Origin: Hyphomicrobiales bacterium
GTDB lineage: Bacteria > Pseudomonadota > Alphaproteobacteria > Rhizobiales > Hyphomicrobiaceae
Assembly (NCBI GenBank): GCA_017304275.1
Contig: JAFKKW010000459.1
Span: 1 to 28,828, forward strand
Reading direction: 5' to 3'
Length of the DNA stretch: 28,828 nt
Part shown: positions 8,364 through 15,608 of the stretch, one piece after another
How the letters are laid out: the number at the start of each line of letters is the position of its first letter
Numbering within the stretch: the first letter of the stretch is position 1
Notes under the pieces: generated by a model
Databases searched by the model: none
What the model was told of the DNA's origin: nothing
What the model saw: the letters and a program-made list of their open reading frames with translations, nothing else
Position numbers and translations under genes: made by a program

Positions 8364-8619
8364 TGCGTCACTCCCGTGTGAGCGCCTCGCATACAACTCC
8401 GGCGCGGGGGAGCGCGCTGGTGGCGCGTCTGTCCTCCCCCGTACCCCCTCAAGGACCATGCCGACTGTCGAGGTCGTCGTGGTCCTGGCCCGCCCCCGCA
8501 CGGGGCCATCGCGTGGACTTCCCGTTCGCCGTTCGCGCCCGCCTCGCTGACGCTCCGGCTTTGCGCGCTGACGGCGCCGTGCAGAAAGAGATGGTGACGC
8601 AGTGTGCGATGGCTGGCCC

Positions 8620-8666
8620 AGGGCGCACTTATGGGTTTGGGCCTGTGGGTCTCAAACCCGTGCGCC
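8620..8666 (-). other. oriT: Origin of transfer (oriT), MOBQ/IncQ type
   Basis: On the minus strand an inverted repeat, GGGTTTG (8639-8633 is its partner CAAACCC; left arm 8659-8653), is followed by A and then TAAGTGCGCCCT (8631-8620). This matches the layout of R1162/RSF1010 and Ti-plasmid origins: hairpin, then TAAnTGCG/CCCT with the nick between G and C, here between 8624 and 8623. An outer repeat, GTGCGCC (8660-8666) with GGCGCAC (8622-8628), extends the symmetry across the nick region. It lies between the divergent coupling-protein and relaxase operons, where it is expected. The rest of 8364-8783 holds no supported gene. Confidence 0.8.
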
Positions 8667-8783
8667 AACGGGAGCCACGATTTGAATAAGCAACGTGAAC
8701 GGAACACAAATTGGTCCGCATACGTTGCCAGATTCGCCTCAATCTGTGCGTAAGCTGACTGTGGACAAATCGGAGGGCGCACG

Positions 8784-9224
8784 ATGTCCCGGCAACCGTC
8801 TCACAGTCCCACCATCTCCATTGAGGAGCACAATGGTCGCATCGTCTCGATCAGGGTCCGACACGCGGGGCGGCTACCGCCTTTGCCCGCTCGCTTTACC
8901 CCTGACGTCATTCAGCGGGCGCTTTCGCTGTCGCGCACCCATTTCGAACACAAGGTTTTGACTGCCGCCCGCAGGTTAGGGCGCGTCGGCTATCGGGTGG
9001 TTGAGCGCAGCCTCATTTTACAAAGATGCGAACGGGTGGCCGCGACGTTAGCCGCTCGTGCCAAGGCGCGGAGGAAATTTGTCGGGTCGGTCCGGAAGGC
9101 CAAGGAGGGGGTTGTGCGGGGGGAGAATAAATCTCCACCGTCGCTCACCGAGGTCTGGTCGCGGAAGCATGGATTGGAGCCCGTGGCGCCTCAGCCGAGC
9201 CAGGACCGGGGACGAGGGAGATAA
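8784..9224 (+). CDS. Unrecognised basic protein in the relaxase operon
   Basis: A 146-residue protein that I do not recognise. The N-terminal half (MSRQPSHSPTISIEEHNGRIVSIRVRHAGRLPPLPARF) looks like a small beta-rich domain. The middle is strongly basic and probably helical (FEHKVLTAARRLGRVGYRVVERSLILQRCERVAATLAARAKARRKF), and the tail is basic and low in structure. The start ATG at 8784 has GGAGGG 8 bases upstream. It is the first gene after oriT and ends 4 bases before the relaxase start, so it is co-transcribed with the relaxase. Position and charge suggest a relaxosome accessory (DNA-binding) protein; this is inference with no motif to prove it. Confidence 0.65.
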   Translation: MSRQPSHSPTISIEEHNGRIVSIRVRHAGRLPPLPARFTPDVIQRALSLSRTHFEHKVLTAARRLGRVGYRVVERSLILQRCERVAATLAARAKARRKFVGSVRKAKEGVVRGENKSPPSLTEVWSRKHGLEPVAPQPSQDRGRGR

Positions 9225-9228
9225 AGTC

Positions 9229-10092
9229 GTGGCCATCTACAGCCTGCGGCTGATCCCTATCGGCAAGACCACCCAAAAGCTTCCCTTCACCGCCGCCGCA
9301 CATATCCGCTACATCACCCGGAAGGAGGCTCTGAGCCACCACATGGCGGAGCGGATGCCGGAGGGGCGTGTGACCGCCGCCCGGTGGTTGCGTGCGCAAG
9401 AAAAGAGCGATCGTAAGAATGCGCGGGTGGCCGATAAGCTGGTTTTGGCTCTGCCGAAGGAGTTGTCGCTCGAAAGGCAAGTGCAACTGGTCTGGAGCTT
9501 TGCCGAGGCCCTGACTAAAGGGCGGGCGTCGTGGTTCGCGGCCATCCACGCCAAGGGTAAGGACCGCAACAATCCGCATTGCCATCTCTTGGTACGGGAC
9601 CGTGATGTGGTCTCGGGCCAAAGAGTGGTGATGTTCTCGGCCGGTGCGAAAGAGATCCAGAAGCGGACGGCCAAGGGCCAGAGTCCCCCGACCACGCTAC
9701 GGATGATCCGAGAGTTATGGGAGGTTCATGCCAACCGGGCTTTGGAGGCGGCGGGTCGGCCCGAACGCATCGACCGGCGGCGGCTGGTCGACCAGGGCAT
9801 CTACCGCCTTGCCCAGATCCATGAAGGCCCGAACATCCGGGCCATGCATGCGCGTGGCGCCAAGCCCGTCTCGAAAGAGCGGGTCCGGGGCAGCCGTGTC
9901 TATCGGAAGAAGGGCACGCCTGCCAAACGGACGGTGCGCTATCAGGAGATTGACGGGGGGAGAACGCGTGTGGAGTACAACGCGGCTTTGAAAAACAATG
10001 GTGCGTTATCTCTCACGGAAATTGCCCGCATCAAACAACGTGTGCCGAACGGTCGTCCAGCCCCCAGCCTGGACCACTCCCGCGGTCGGTAG
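9229..10092 (+). CDS. mobA: MobA/MobL-type relaxase, short single-domain form
   Basis: A 287-residue HUH endonuclease expected to nick the oriT at 8624/8623, stay covalently bound to the 5' end, and lead the strand into the recipient. It begins at GTG 9229 (GGGAG 8 bases upstream), giving the N-terminus AIYSLRLIPIGKTTQKLPFTAAAHIRYITR, comparable with MobA AIYH..., with candidate catalytic tyrosines Tyr4 and Tyr28. The metal-binding cluster is HAKGKDRNNPHCHLLV with His107, His117 and His119. MOBQ relaxases of Ti plasmids are over 1000 residues because of a helicase part, and RSF1010 MobA has a primase part; this one has only the relaxase domain. Starts further upstream (9058) would overlap the preceding gene and are unlikely. 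Confidence 0.82.
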   Translation: MAIYSLRLIPIGKTTQKLPFTAAAHIRYITRKEALSHHMAERMPEGRVTAARWLRAQEKSDRKNARVADKLVLALPKELSLERQVQLVWSFAEALTKGRASWFAAIHAKGKDRNNPHCHLLVRDRDVVSGQRVVMFSAGAKEIQKRTAKGQSPPTTLRMIRELWEVHANRALEAAGRPERIDRRRLVDQGIYRLAQIHEGPNIRAMHARGAKPVSKERVRGSRVYRKKGTPAKRTVRYQEIDGGRTRVEYNAALKNNGALSLTEIARIKQRVPNGRPAPSLDHSRGR

Positions 10093-10131
10093 TTTCTTGT
10101 GGTCGGGGGCCTGCCGGGTTAAAACCGGATC

Positions 10132-10692
10132 ATGTCCGGCAACGATACCCTGGTTGAGATAGAGGCGGCGCTCGCTGCCGCAAAGCAGGTCTACGACACC
10201 GCACGGGCGGCGCTTGAAGGCGCGCTGGGCCGCGTCTATGCGCAGGCTCAGGACGCCGCCGACGCGTTGTTGTCCCAAGTTGACGAGTTCGGAGCCGACC
10301 ACGCGTTGCTGCAGTACGCTTCGAATCCGCACGGCCTCGGTGTCGTTCAAAAGGCGGATACGATCCCCTGGCGGGAGACCGGAGAGGCCCTCAAAAAAGA
10401 AATCCCACGTGTTGTCGACGCGCAGGACCAGTTGGATGATCTCACCAATCGGCGAGACCTGTTGTCGGCGCGATCAGACCCTGGAAGCCGAACGCTCAAT
10501 ATCCAAGGCGTTGATTATGTCTTCGACGGCAAGAACGGCAGTCTGGCGCGGGTCGGACGGCCGGAGCAGCGCGTGGCCGTGTCCCTTGAACCCCTCGCCG
10601 CGGAGTTGAGCCCGACGGAACGGTTTGCGAAGGATGCGGGATTGAGCAAAGCACAGCCGTATCCGGATCCGTCGCGTGGACGCAGCCGATAA
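10132..10692 (+). CDS. Unrecognised protein downstream of relaxase
   Basis: A 186-residue acidic-to-neutral protein that I do not recognise. The first 75 residues are helical and alanine-rich (IEAALAAAKQVYDTARAALEGALGRVYAQAQDAADALLSQV), probably a coiled coil. A central part contains IPWRETGEALKKEIPRVVDAQDQLDDLTNRRDLL, then a short segment IQGVDYVFDGKNGSLARVG and a tail rich in Pro and Arg. The ATG at 10132 has no strong Shine-Dalgarno, but the gene follows the relaxase by 39 bases on the same strand. It is a good candidate for a mobilization or maintenance accessory gene of this element. The overlapping opposite-strand open frame is a shadow, in my judgement. Confidence 0.6.
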   Translation: MSGNDTLVEIEAALAAAKQVYDTARAALEGALGRVYAQAQDAADALLSQVDEFGADHALLQYASNPHGLGVVQKADTIPWRETGEALKKEIPRVVDAQDQLDDLTNRRDLLSARSDPGSRTLNIQGVDYVFDGKNGSLARVGRPEQRVAVSLEPLAAELSPTERFAKDAGLSKAQPYPDPSRGRSR

Positions 10693-10955
10693 GTCTGCAT
10701 CCAAGGCAGCGCTCTAGCTCCCACCAAAGAAACAGCCCTTCGGCCTATCCTTCTCCGCGATCCCTCGCGCAGGGCCCGCGCTGACGCGCCCCTGATGGGT
10801 AAGGCCCCGCGCGACGGCTCGGCTCCGAAGAAACAGCCCGCAACCTCTTGGGCTTGGACAAGCGTGCAGACGTGCCACAGTCCTTCTTGCCATTTGGCGT
10901 AATGGTTGTCGGTCATGCTCCGACCGAAGGCAGGTCGCTTGCCGATAGCCGTTAG
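10693..10955. other. Intergenic region with 12-bp direct repeat
   Basis: No supported gene. AAGAAACAGCCC occurs at 10727-10738 and again at 10828-10839, 101 bases apart and in the same orientation. No terminator with a T run is visible. A minus-strand open frame here has no ribosome binding site and a poor composition. Confidence 0.4.
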
Positions 10956-11390
10956 ATGTCCCCACGCTTGCTCATGCTCGTGACCCACACGACAAACCCG
11001 GAAGGACACCGCCGCGTGTATCTCGGCGGCAAGTCCAGTCTTGAGTGTTGGATCGAGCCGGACGCCGATGGCGTGGGCTGGAGTTTCCATCTGGAGACCG
11101 CACCGGGGTGCTATCCGCTTCCCGATGACCAGCGTCGTGCCTGGGCCGCGCATGTTCTGATGGCCTTGGCTCAAGAGCTCGCAGTATCCCCAGCGGATTT
11201 GGCGCACGTTGCCTTCGAGCGCATCGCCGCACTGCATACCGCCAGTCCGGTTGAGTATCGCCGGGTCGCCGTTCCGCGCCGCCAGCAGGTTGAGCATGGA
11301 TTCATGGCAACTGCGCCGCATGTCACACGCCCGCAGGCGCATGGCTCTGAAAGGGACTTTACCTCGAGGCGCGGTCGGCCCGAGCCGTAG
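10956..11390 (+). CDS. Hypothetical protein at the right end of the first mobilization module
   Basis: A 144-residue protein of unknown family. The central part (HRRVYLGGKSSLECWIEPDADGVGWSFHLETAPGCYPLPDDQRRAWAAHVLMALAQELAVSPADLAHVAFERIAALH) has the hydrophobic pattern of a folded alpha/beta domain, and the last 50 residues are basic and probably disordered. A stop codon sits directly before the ATG at 10956; ATG 10974 is an alternative start. Neither has a clear Shine-Dalgarno, so the true start is unsure. It ends 12 bases before the convergent cytochrome b gene and marks the edge of the element. An antisense open frame (10515-11342) exists, but it spans the ends of two other genes and is less plausible. 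Confidence 0.5.
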   Translation: MSPRLLMLVTHTTNPEGHRRVYLGGKSSLECWIEPDADGVGWSFHLETAPGCYPLPDDQRRAWAAHVLMALAQELAVSPADLAHVAFERIAALHTASPVEYRRVAVPRRQQVEHGFMATAPHVTRPQAHGSERDFTSRRGRPEP

Positions 11391-11402
11391 GTCTGCCGCA
11401 AG

Positions 11403-12140
11403 TCACTTCTCATCAGGCGAGTCGGGCGGACGGCGCGAGAGGATCTTGCGCCCCGTGAACATGGCCGAGATGATGCTGCCGCCCTCACGCACCTCGGTGA
11501 TCACGACGGCGATGATGTGCAGAATGATCACGGCGGCCAACGCGTAAAACCCGAATTCGTGCACCATGACGAACGGCTTGCGAAAAGCGCGCATCGCATC
11601 ATAGGCGGTCTTGTCGATCAAGTCGGTGGCGCCCGGAGCAACCAGCGCCGGATCAACGCCGGGGGCGGCCACCCACGTCGCGAACCAATGGCCGAAGGGC
11701 GGCCAATAGAGATCGGTGCCCGCCAGCACAAGGCCGGTGGCCGCCTGCACCAGAAGCAACACGAATAGGAGCGACACAGCGATGCGGGCGAGGGGATTAT
11801 GCCCCACGAATTGCTGAGGCTCGCCCGCGAAGAATGAGGCCGCATAGGCCCGGAGCGCGGTGAAGTAACCGGGGCCACCAGGTACAATGGCGCGCCACCG
11901 TGCATACCTGTTGCCGAGGAATGCCCAGACAAACCGCCACAGCAAGTTGGCTGCCATCAGGTAGCCGAAGACGACGTGGAAGTCCTTAAGCGTCACCTTG
12001 CCGGCCGAGGAATGCTGAAACAGACCATCGAGCAAGATATCGAGACCGGTCACAAGCAGACCAAAGACGGCGAGCGCGTTGATCCAGTGGAACAAACGCG
12101 TCGGCACGTCCCACGCCACGTATTCCCTGTAGTCCGTCAT
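11403..12140 (-). CDS. Cytochrome b561-like membrane protein
   Basis: A 245-residue integral membrane b-type cytochrome of the Ni/Fe-hydrogenase/formate dehydrogenase b-subunit or bacterial b561 class. It passes electrons between a periplasmic donor or acceptor and the quinone pool. Helices include LFHWINALAVFGLLVTGLDILL, FHVVFGYLMAANLLWRFVWAFLG, IAVSLLFVLLLVQAATGLVLAG and MVHEFGFYALAAVIILHIIAVVITEV. Histidines in FHW, DFHVVF, VHEFG and LHII fit heme ligation. The ATG at 12140 follows AAGGAGG, so the longer open frame upstream (to 12239) is not used. The partner is unknown; no dehydrogenase gene is adjacent. An FNR/FixK-like box at 12226-12239 is centred 92 bases upstream of the start, suggesting oxygen control. 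Confidence 0.85.
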   Translation of the reverse strand: MTDYREYVAWDVPTRLFHWINALAVFGLLVTGLDILLDGLFQHSSAGKVTLKDFHVVFGYLMAANLLWRFVWAFLGNRYARWRAIVPGGPGYFTALRAYAASFFAGEPQQFVGHNPLARIAVSLLFVLLLVQAATGLVLAGTDLYWPPFGHWFATWVAAPGVDPALVAPGATDLIDKTAYDAMRAFRKPFVMVHEFGFYALAAVIILHIIAVVITEVREGGSIISAMFTGRKILSRRPPDSPDEK

Positions 12141-12225
12141 TACTCCACCTCCTTGGCATCTCGCTGTGGCGGATGGCACTCGAGCTTGCCAAGCAAATGA
12201 TTTTGCACAGCTCCTGGGCAGCGCT

Positions 12226-12239
12226 TTGACGCTCATCAA
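12226..12239. promoter_or_regulatory. FNR/FixK/Anr-type box
   Basis: TTGAC-GCTC-ATCAA matches the consensus TTGAT-N4-ATCAA at 9 of 10 defined positions. It lies between the divergent cytochrome b gene (start 12140) and the VIT transporter (start 12393), and could serve either. Function is inferred from the match and position. No gene is supported in 12141-12392. Confidence 0.5.
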
Positions 12240-12392
12240 TGCCGGGACACGTCAGCAGGCGTGTTTTGCATGGGATTGCTGATCAGTGAATCATGGCCGA
12301 CCGGTGACAGCCCCTGCCTCCACTTCCGGTGTTGCGACTGTCTTTGCAAAAGCACCGGCGGTAAATTTATAGGGGTTAGGAAAGAAGAGCCC

Positions 12393-13094
12393 ATGCCGCG
12401 TCTGCACATTCACCCCGAATCCCATCTCGTCTCCCGCATCGGCTGGTTGCGGGCGGCGGTTCTCGGTGCCAATGACGGTATCGTCTCGACCGCCAGCCTG
12501 ATCGTCGGTGTGGCAGCTGCGGGCTCGGGGCCGACCGAGGTGCTGATCGCAGGACTTGCCGGACTTGTCGCCGGGGCGATGTCGATGGCGGCCGGCGAAT
12601 ACGTCTCGGTCAGCTCGCAGTCCGACACCGAGCAGGCGGATCTTGCCCGCGAGCGGGAAGAACTTGCCACCCAGCCCGAGTTTGAGCGCGAGGAATTGGC
12701 GCAGATTTACATCGGACGGGGGGTGTCGCCCGATCTTGCGCATCAGGTGGCCGATCAGCTTATGGCGAAGGACGCGCTGGGTGCACATGCCCGCGACGAG
12801 CTGGGCATATCGGAAGTGACGACCGCCCGACCGATCCAGGCGGCACTGACCTCGGCCGCGACCTTCGCCGTGGGTGCTGCCCTGCCACTCCTGATGGTGG
12901 TGCTCCTGCCGGCCGCGATGCTGGTGACGGGCGTCTCCGTGGCTTCGCTTTTGTTCCTGGCGATTCTCGGTGCGTTCGGTGCGCGGGCCGGTGGCGCCAA
13001 TGTGCTCAAGGCGACCCTGCGTGTCACCTTCTGGGGTGCTCTCGCCATGGCCCTGACAGCAGGGATCGGGGCAATCTTCGGGGTCGTGGCGTAA
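12393..13094 (+). CDS. VIT/CCC1-family iron/manganese transporter
   Basis: A 233-residue membrane protein of the VIT1/CCC1 family, whose members move Fe2+ or Mn2+ out of the cytosol. Visible are HLVSRIGWLRAAVLGANDGIVSTASLIVGV (the conserved first helix, GANDGIVS), GAMSMAAGEYVSVSSQSDTE (second helix with the family GEYVSVSSQ motif), a soluble acidic segment with many Glu residues that binds metal in the family (REREELATQPEFEREELAQIY), and three C-terminal hydrophobic helices. The ATG at 12393 begins the conserved protein; the open frame continues upstream but is Cys-rich and not like the family. It fits the nearby iron and metal theme. Which metal it carries is not decided by sequence. Confidence 0.88.
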   Translation: MPRLHIHPESHLVSRIGWLRAAVLGANDGIVSTASLIVGVAAAGSGPTEVLIAGLAGLVAGAMSMAAGEYVSVSSQSDTEQADLAREREELATQPEFEREELAQIYIGRGVSPDLAHQVADQLMAKDALGAHARDELGISEVTTARPIQAALTSAATFAVGAALPLLMVVLLPAAMLVTGVSVASLLFLAILGAFGARAGGANVLKATLRVTFWGALAMALTAGIGAIFGVVA

Positions 13095-13175
13095 CAACGT
13101 CGCGAATTCGTAAATTGCCGCCGGCCAGCGATGGGTGCAAGATTGGCGGAGCCTTTAATGCCGCTCAATGAGTGT

Positions 13176-13195
13176 GGCACCTGACATCAGGTGCC
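13176..13195. promoter_or_regulatory. 20-bp palindrome upstream of the Met-rich/DUF302 operon
   Basis: Perfect 9-base arms, GGCACCTGA (13176-13184) and TCAGGTGCC (13187-13195), are separated by CA. The centre is about 53 bases before the ATG of the Met-rich protein. There is no T run, so an operator is more likely than a terminator for the gene before it. The regulator is unknown; metal-responsive repressors use palindromes of this size. Confidence 0.55.
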
Positions 13196-13238
13196 CATCC
13201 GGTGACCTCCGCTCCGGTACGCATAGGAGGAATGCAAC

Positions 13239-13751
13239 ATGATCAACGCAATTCGACGGACGATCGTCGCCGCTGTCCTGGCAACAGCAGCAGGTTCGAT
13301 GGCGTGTGCGCAGGACCAAGCTGAACAGCCGCCGCCCATGATGGGTCATGGCATGATGCGGGGAATGGGCCCGGGAATGATGGGCGGGGGCATGCGGGGC
13401 ATGATGGGCCCCGGCATGATGATGGGAAACGGCCCGATGATGGAGGGGCGGCTCGCCTATCTCAAAGCCGAGCTCGGCATCTCCGAGGCGCAGACCGAAG
13501 CCTGGAACGGTTACGTGAGCGCCGTCAAGGCGCGTGCCTCGGCGAAGCAGAGTTCCCATGCGGCGATGATGCAGGCCATGCAGTCAGGCAAGGCCATGGA
13601 GCGCTTGCAGGCGCACATCCAGGCCATGGAAAGCATGGTCGAGAGTCTAAAGGCCCTCTCCACGCCCACGGAGGCACTCTACAAAGTCTTGAATGACGAG
13701 CAAAAAAAGAAGGCCGACCTGCTCTTAGGCGCAGGCTGCTGCATGATGTGA
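13239..13751 (+). CDS. Met-rich Spy/CpxP-like periplasmic protein
   Basis: A 170-residue secreted protein with a signal peptide (residues 1-24, cleavage near ACA-QD). A methionine/glycine/histidine-rich stretch (about 33-70: MMGHGMMRGMGPGMMGGG and on) is typical of copper-binding periplasmic proteins. The helical C-terminal half contains LGISEAQTEAWNGYVSAV, the LTxxQ-like motif of the Spy/CpxP family, and the protein ends in GCCMM. AGGAGG at 13226-13231 supports the start. The likely role is metal binding or chaperoning in the periplasm; copper or silver is suggested by Met content but not shown. It is the first gene of a two-gene operon with the DUF302 gene 7 bases downstream. A palindrome at 13176-13195 may control it. 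Confidence 0.85.
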   Translation: MINAIRRTIVAAVLATAAGSMACAQDQAEQPPPMMGHGMMRGMGPGMMGGGMRGMMGPGMMMGNGPMMEGRLAYLKAELGISEAQTEAWNGYVSAVKARASAKQSSHAAMMQAMQSGKAMERLQAHIQAMESMVESLKALSTPTEALYKVLNDEQKKKADLLLGAGCCMM

Positions 13752-13758
13752 GGGCGTT

Positions 13759-14145
13759 GTGAGCTACTATTTCAGCAAGGTGCTTTCTCTCGGCTTTGAA
13801 GCCGCCGTCGCCGAGGTGACCAAAAAGCTCAAGCAAGAGGGCTTTGGCGTGATCACAGATGTTGATGTGACGGCGACGCTCAAGTCGAAGCTCGGCGTCG
13901 AGTTTCGGCCGTACCGCATTCTGGGCGCCTGTAACCCTACCCTCGCCCATGAAGCGCTCAAAATCGAGGACAAGGTAGGCACCATGTTGCCTTGCAATGT
14001 GATCGTTCAAGAAATTGCGCCTGGGAAGGCGGAAGTGGCGACGATTGACCCGGTGGCGTCGATGGCCGCCATCGATAACCCGGCGCTGCTCAAAAAAGCA
14101 AAACAGGTGCGCGACAAACTTGAGGCCGTCGTGCGGTCGCTGTGA
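13759..14145 (+). CDS. DUF302 family protein
   Basis: A 128-residue protein matching the DUF302 pattern throughout: YYFSKVLSLGFEAAVAEVTKKLKQEGFGVITDVDVTATLK, then FRPYRILGACNPTLAHEAL, then GTMLPCNVIVQE and VATIDPVASM. The two conserved cysteines (ACNP and LPCNV) are present. Biochemical function of the family is not settled; members are common beside metal- and stress-response genes. The start is GTG 13759, 7 bases after the stop of the Met-rich gene, so the two are co-transcribed. No terminator is clear after it. Confidence 0.9.
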   Translation: MSYYFSKVLSLGFEAAVAEVTKKLKQEGFGVITDVDVTATLKSKLGVEFRPYRILGACNPTLAHEALKIEDKVGTMLPCNVIVQEIAPGKAEVATIDPVASMAAIDNPALLKKAKQVRDKLEAVVRSL

Positions 14146-14521
14146 TGGCCATTGATCCGGGTTGCCGCCTTTTGTGAGCGAGGAAAGGCGCGCCGGGCTT
14201 TAGGGTTTGCGGTCGTCGCCTATGAGCGTATCACAACCCGGTCGGGTTCGCCGGGTCGGCGTTTCGCGCAAACGCGCGGGTAGCATGGATAACGCGCCTC
14301 ATGTCACGGCCGGCGGCGGCGTGCAGTAGGCGATCGACCAGGATAAGGCGCACGTGCCAGGAACAGCGGCTTACGTCAGGGCCGCCCATGGCAATCCCTT
14401 AGGGAACAGATGGCGGCGCGGCCACGCTGCATACGTCGAGCCACCCCGGCATGGCGCGTTGTCCCGAACGGAAAGCGAACCCCTGCGCCGCCCGCATGCC
14501 CCGCAACAAGAGGATAGCGTT
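14146..14521. other. Intergenic region with small hairpins
   Basis: No supported gene. GCGTTT (14259-14264) and AAACGC (14270-14275) form a short hairpin, and ACCCGG/CCGGGT just before it forms another. Neither has a T run. An open frame extends upstream of the methyltransferase start here, but it lacks a ribosome site and family-like sequence. Confidence 0.35.
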
Positions 14522-15568
14522 ATGGACCTCGATATGACGAAGCTTGAGCCATTGCTTGCAACGATGGTCAATGAGATCGGTGCCGCTGCCAACGCCGCCT
14601 TAGTCCTCACCGGCGACAAGCTCGGCCTCTATCGTGCCCTGGCCGAGGGACCGCTCACCTCGGCAGACCTCGCCCAGGCCACCGGCACACATGAGCGCTA
14701 TGTGCGCGAATGGCTGGCCGCACAGGCAGCGTCCGGATACGTGGCCTGTGACGCAGCGGCGGGTACGTTCTGGCTTACTCCCGAGCAGGCGGCGGTATTT
14801 GCACACGAGGACAGTCCAGTGCTCATGACCGGCGGCTTCTATTCGCTCTCGGCGGTCTTTGCCGACGAGCCAAAGCTCACAGAGGCCTTCAGGAACGGCA
14901 CGGGGCTAGGCTGGGGCGATCGCTGCAATTGCCTCTTCTGCGGCGTCGAGCGCTTCTTCCGTCCGGGATACAAGGGCCACCTCGTCAGCGAGTGGTTGCC
15001 GGCGCTTGAGGGCGTCGTCGCCAAGCTTGAGCGTGGTGCGAAAGTGGCGGATATCGGGTGCGGGCACGGTGCCTCCACGTTGATCATGGCGCAAGCGTTC
15101 CCGAACTCGGAATTCATCGGCTATGATTTCCATGAGGCCTCAATCGCGCATGCCCAGAGCCACGTCGGCGGGCTCACCAATGTGCGCTTTGAAACGGCCA
15201 GGGCGCAGGACTACGAAGGGGCGGGGTTCGATCTCATCACCATCTTCGATGCGTTTCACGACATGGGAGATCCGGCAGGCGCGGCACGGCACGCCAGGAA
15301 CTCACTCAAGAGTGACGGTACCCTGATGCTGGTCGAGCCCATGGCCGGGGATACGCTTCCAGACAATCTCAACCCGGTGGGACGGGTCTACTACGCGTTC
15401 TCGACAAGCGTCTGTGTGCCGTGCTCGCTCGGCCAAGAGGTCGGCGCCGCGCTCGGTGCCCAGGCCGGCGAAAAGCGTCTTGCAGAGGTTATCCGGCAAG
15501 GCGGATTCTCGAAGGTGCGTCGGGCGGCTGAGACGCCGTTCAACATGGTGCTTGAAGCTCGCCCATGA
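14522..15568 (+). CDS. Class I SAM-dependent methyltransferase with N-terminal winged helix
   Basis: A 348-residue protein. Residues 20-95 form a winged-helix-like dimerization domain (AANAALVLTGDKLGLYRALAEGPLTSADLAQATGTHERYVREWL). The SAM-binding Rossmann domain begins with motif I, KVADIGCGHGAS (174-184), with later FIGYDFHEASI and FDLITIFDAFHDMGD. This layout resembles bacterial methyltransferases of the small-molecule type; the substrate is unknown. An odd point is the CNCLFC cluster at 135-140 in the linker helix before FFRPGY. ATG 14522 is chosen because AAGAGGAT precedes it and the family sequence starts here. It is followed 40 bases later by a GNAT gene on the same strand. Confidence 0.85.
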   Translation: MDLDMTKLEPLLATMVNEIGAAANAALVLTGDKLGLYRALAEGPLTSADLAQATGTHERYVREWLAAQAASGYVACDAAAGTFWLTPEQAAVFAHEDSPVLMTGGFYSLSAVFADEPKLTEAFRNGTGLGWGDRCNCLFCGVERFFRPGYKGHLVSEWLPALEGVVAKLERGAKVADIGCGHGASTLIMAQAFPNSEFIGYDFHEASIAHAQSHVGGLTNVRFETARAQDYEGAGFDLITIFDAFHDMGDPAGAARHARNSLKSDGTLMLVEPMAGDTLPDNLNPVGRVYYAFSTSVCVPCSLGQEVGAALGAQAGEKRLAEVIRQGGFSKVRRAAETPFNMVLEARP

Positions 15569-15608
15569 TGTATCGGCGAGGTCGCGCATGCCAGCCGGAG
15601 ATCGAGAC

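Noticed and set aside
10515..11342. 275-residue minus-strand open frame
   Set aside because: It spans two plus-strand genes and a gap, has no family-like sequence and no ribosome site; GC-rich shadow.
12141..12239. N-terminal extension of the cytochrome b gene
   Set aside because: ATG 12140 has a strong AAGGAGG and starts the conserved protein; the extension is low quality.
12261..12392. N-terminal extension of the VIT transporter
   Set aside because: Cys-rich, unlike the family, and covers the intergenic regulatory region.
14354..14521. N-terminal extension of the methyltransferase
   Set aside because: No ribosome site; the family sequence starts at 14522.
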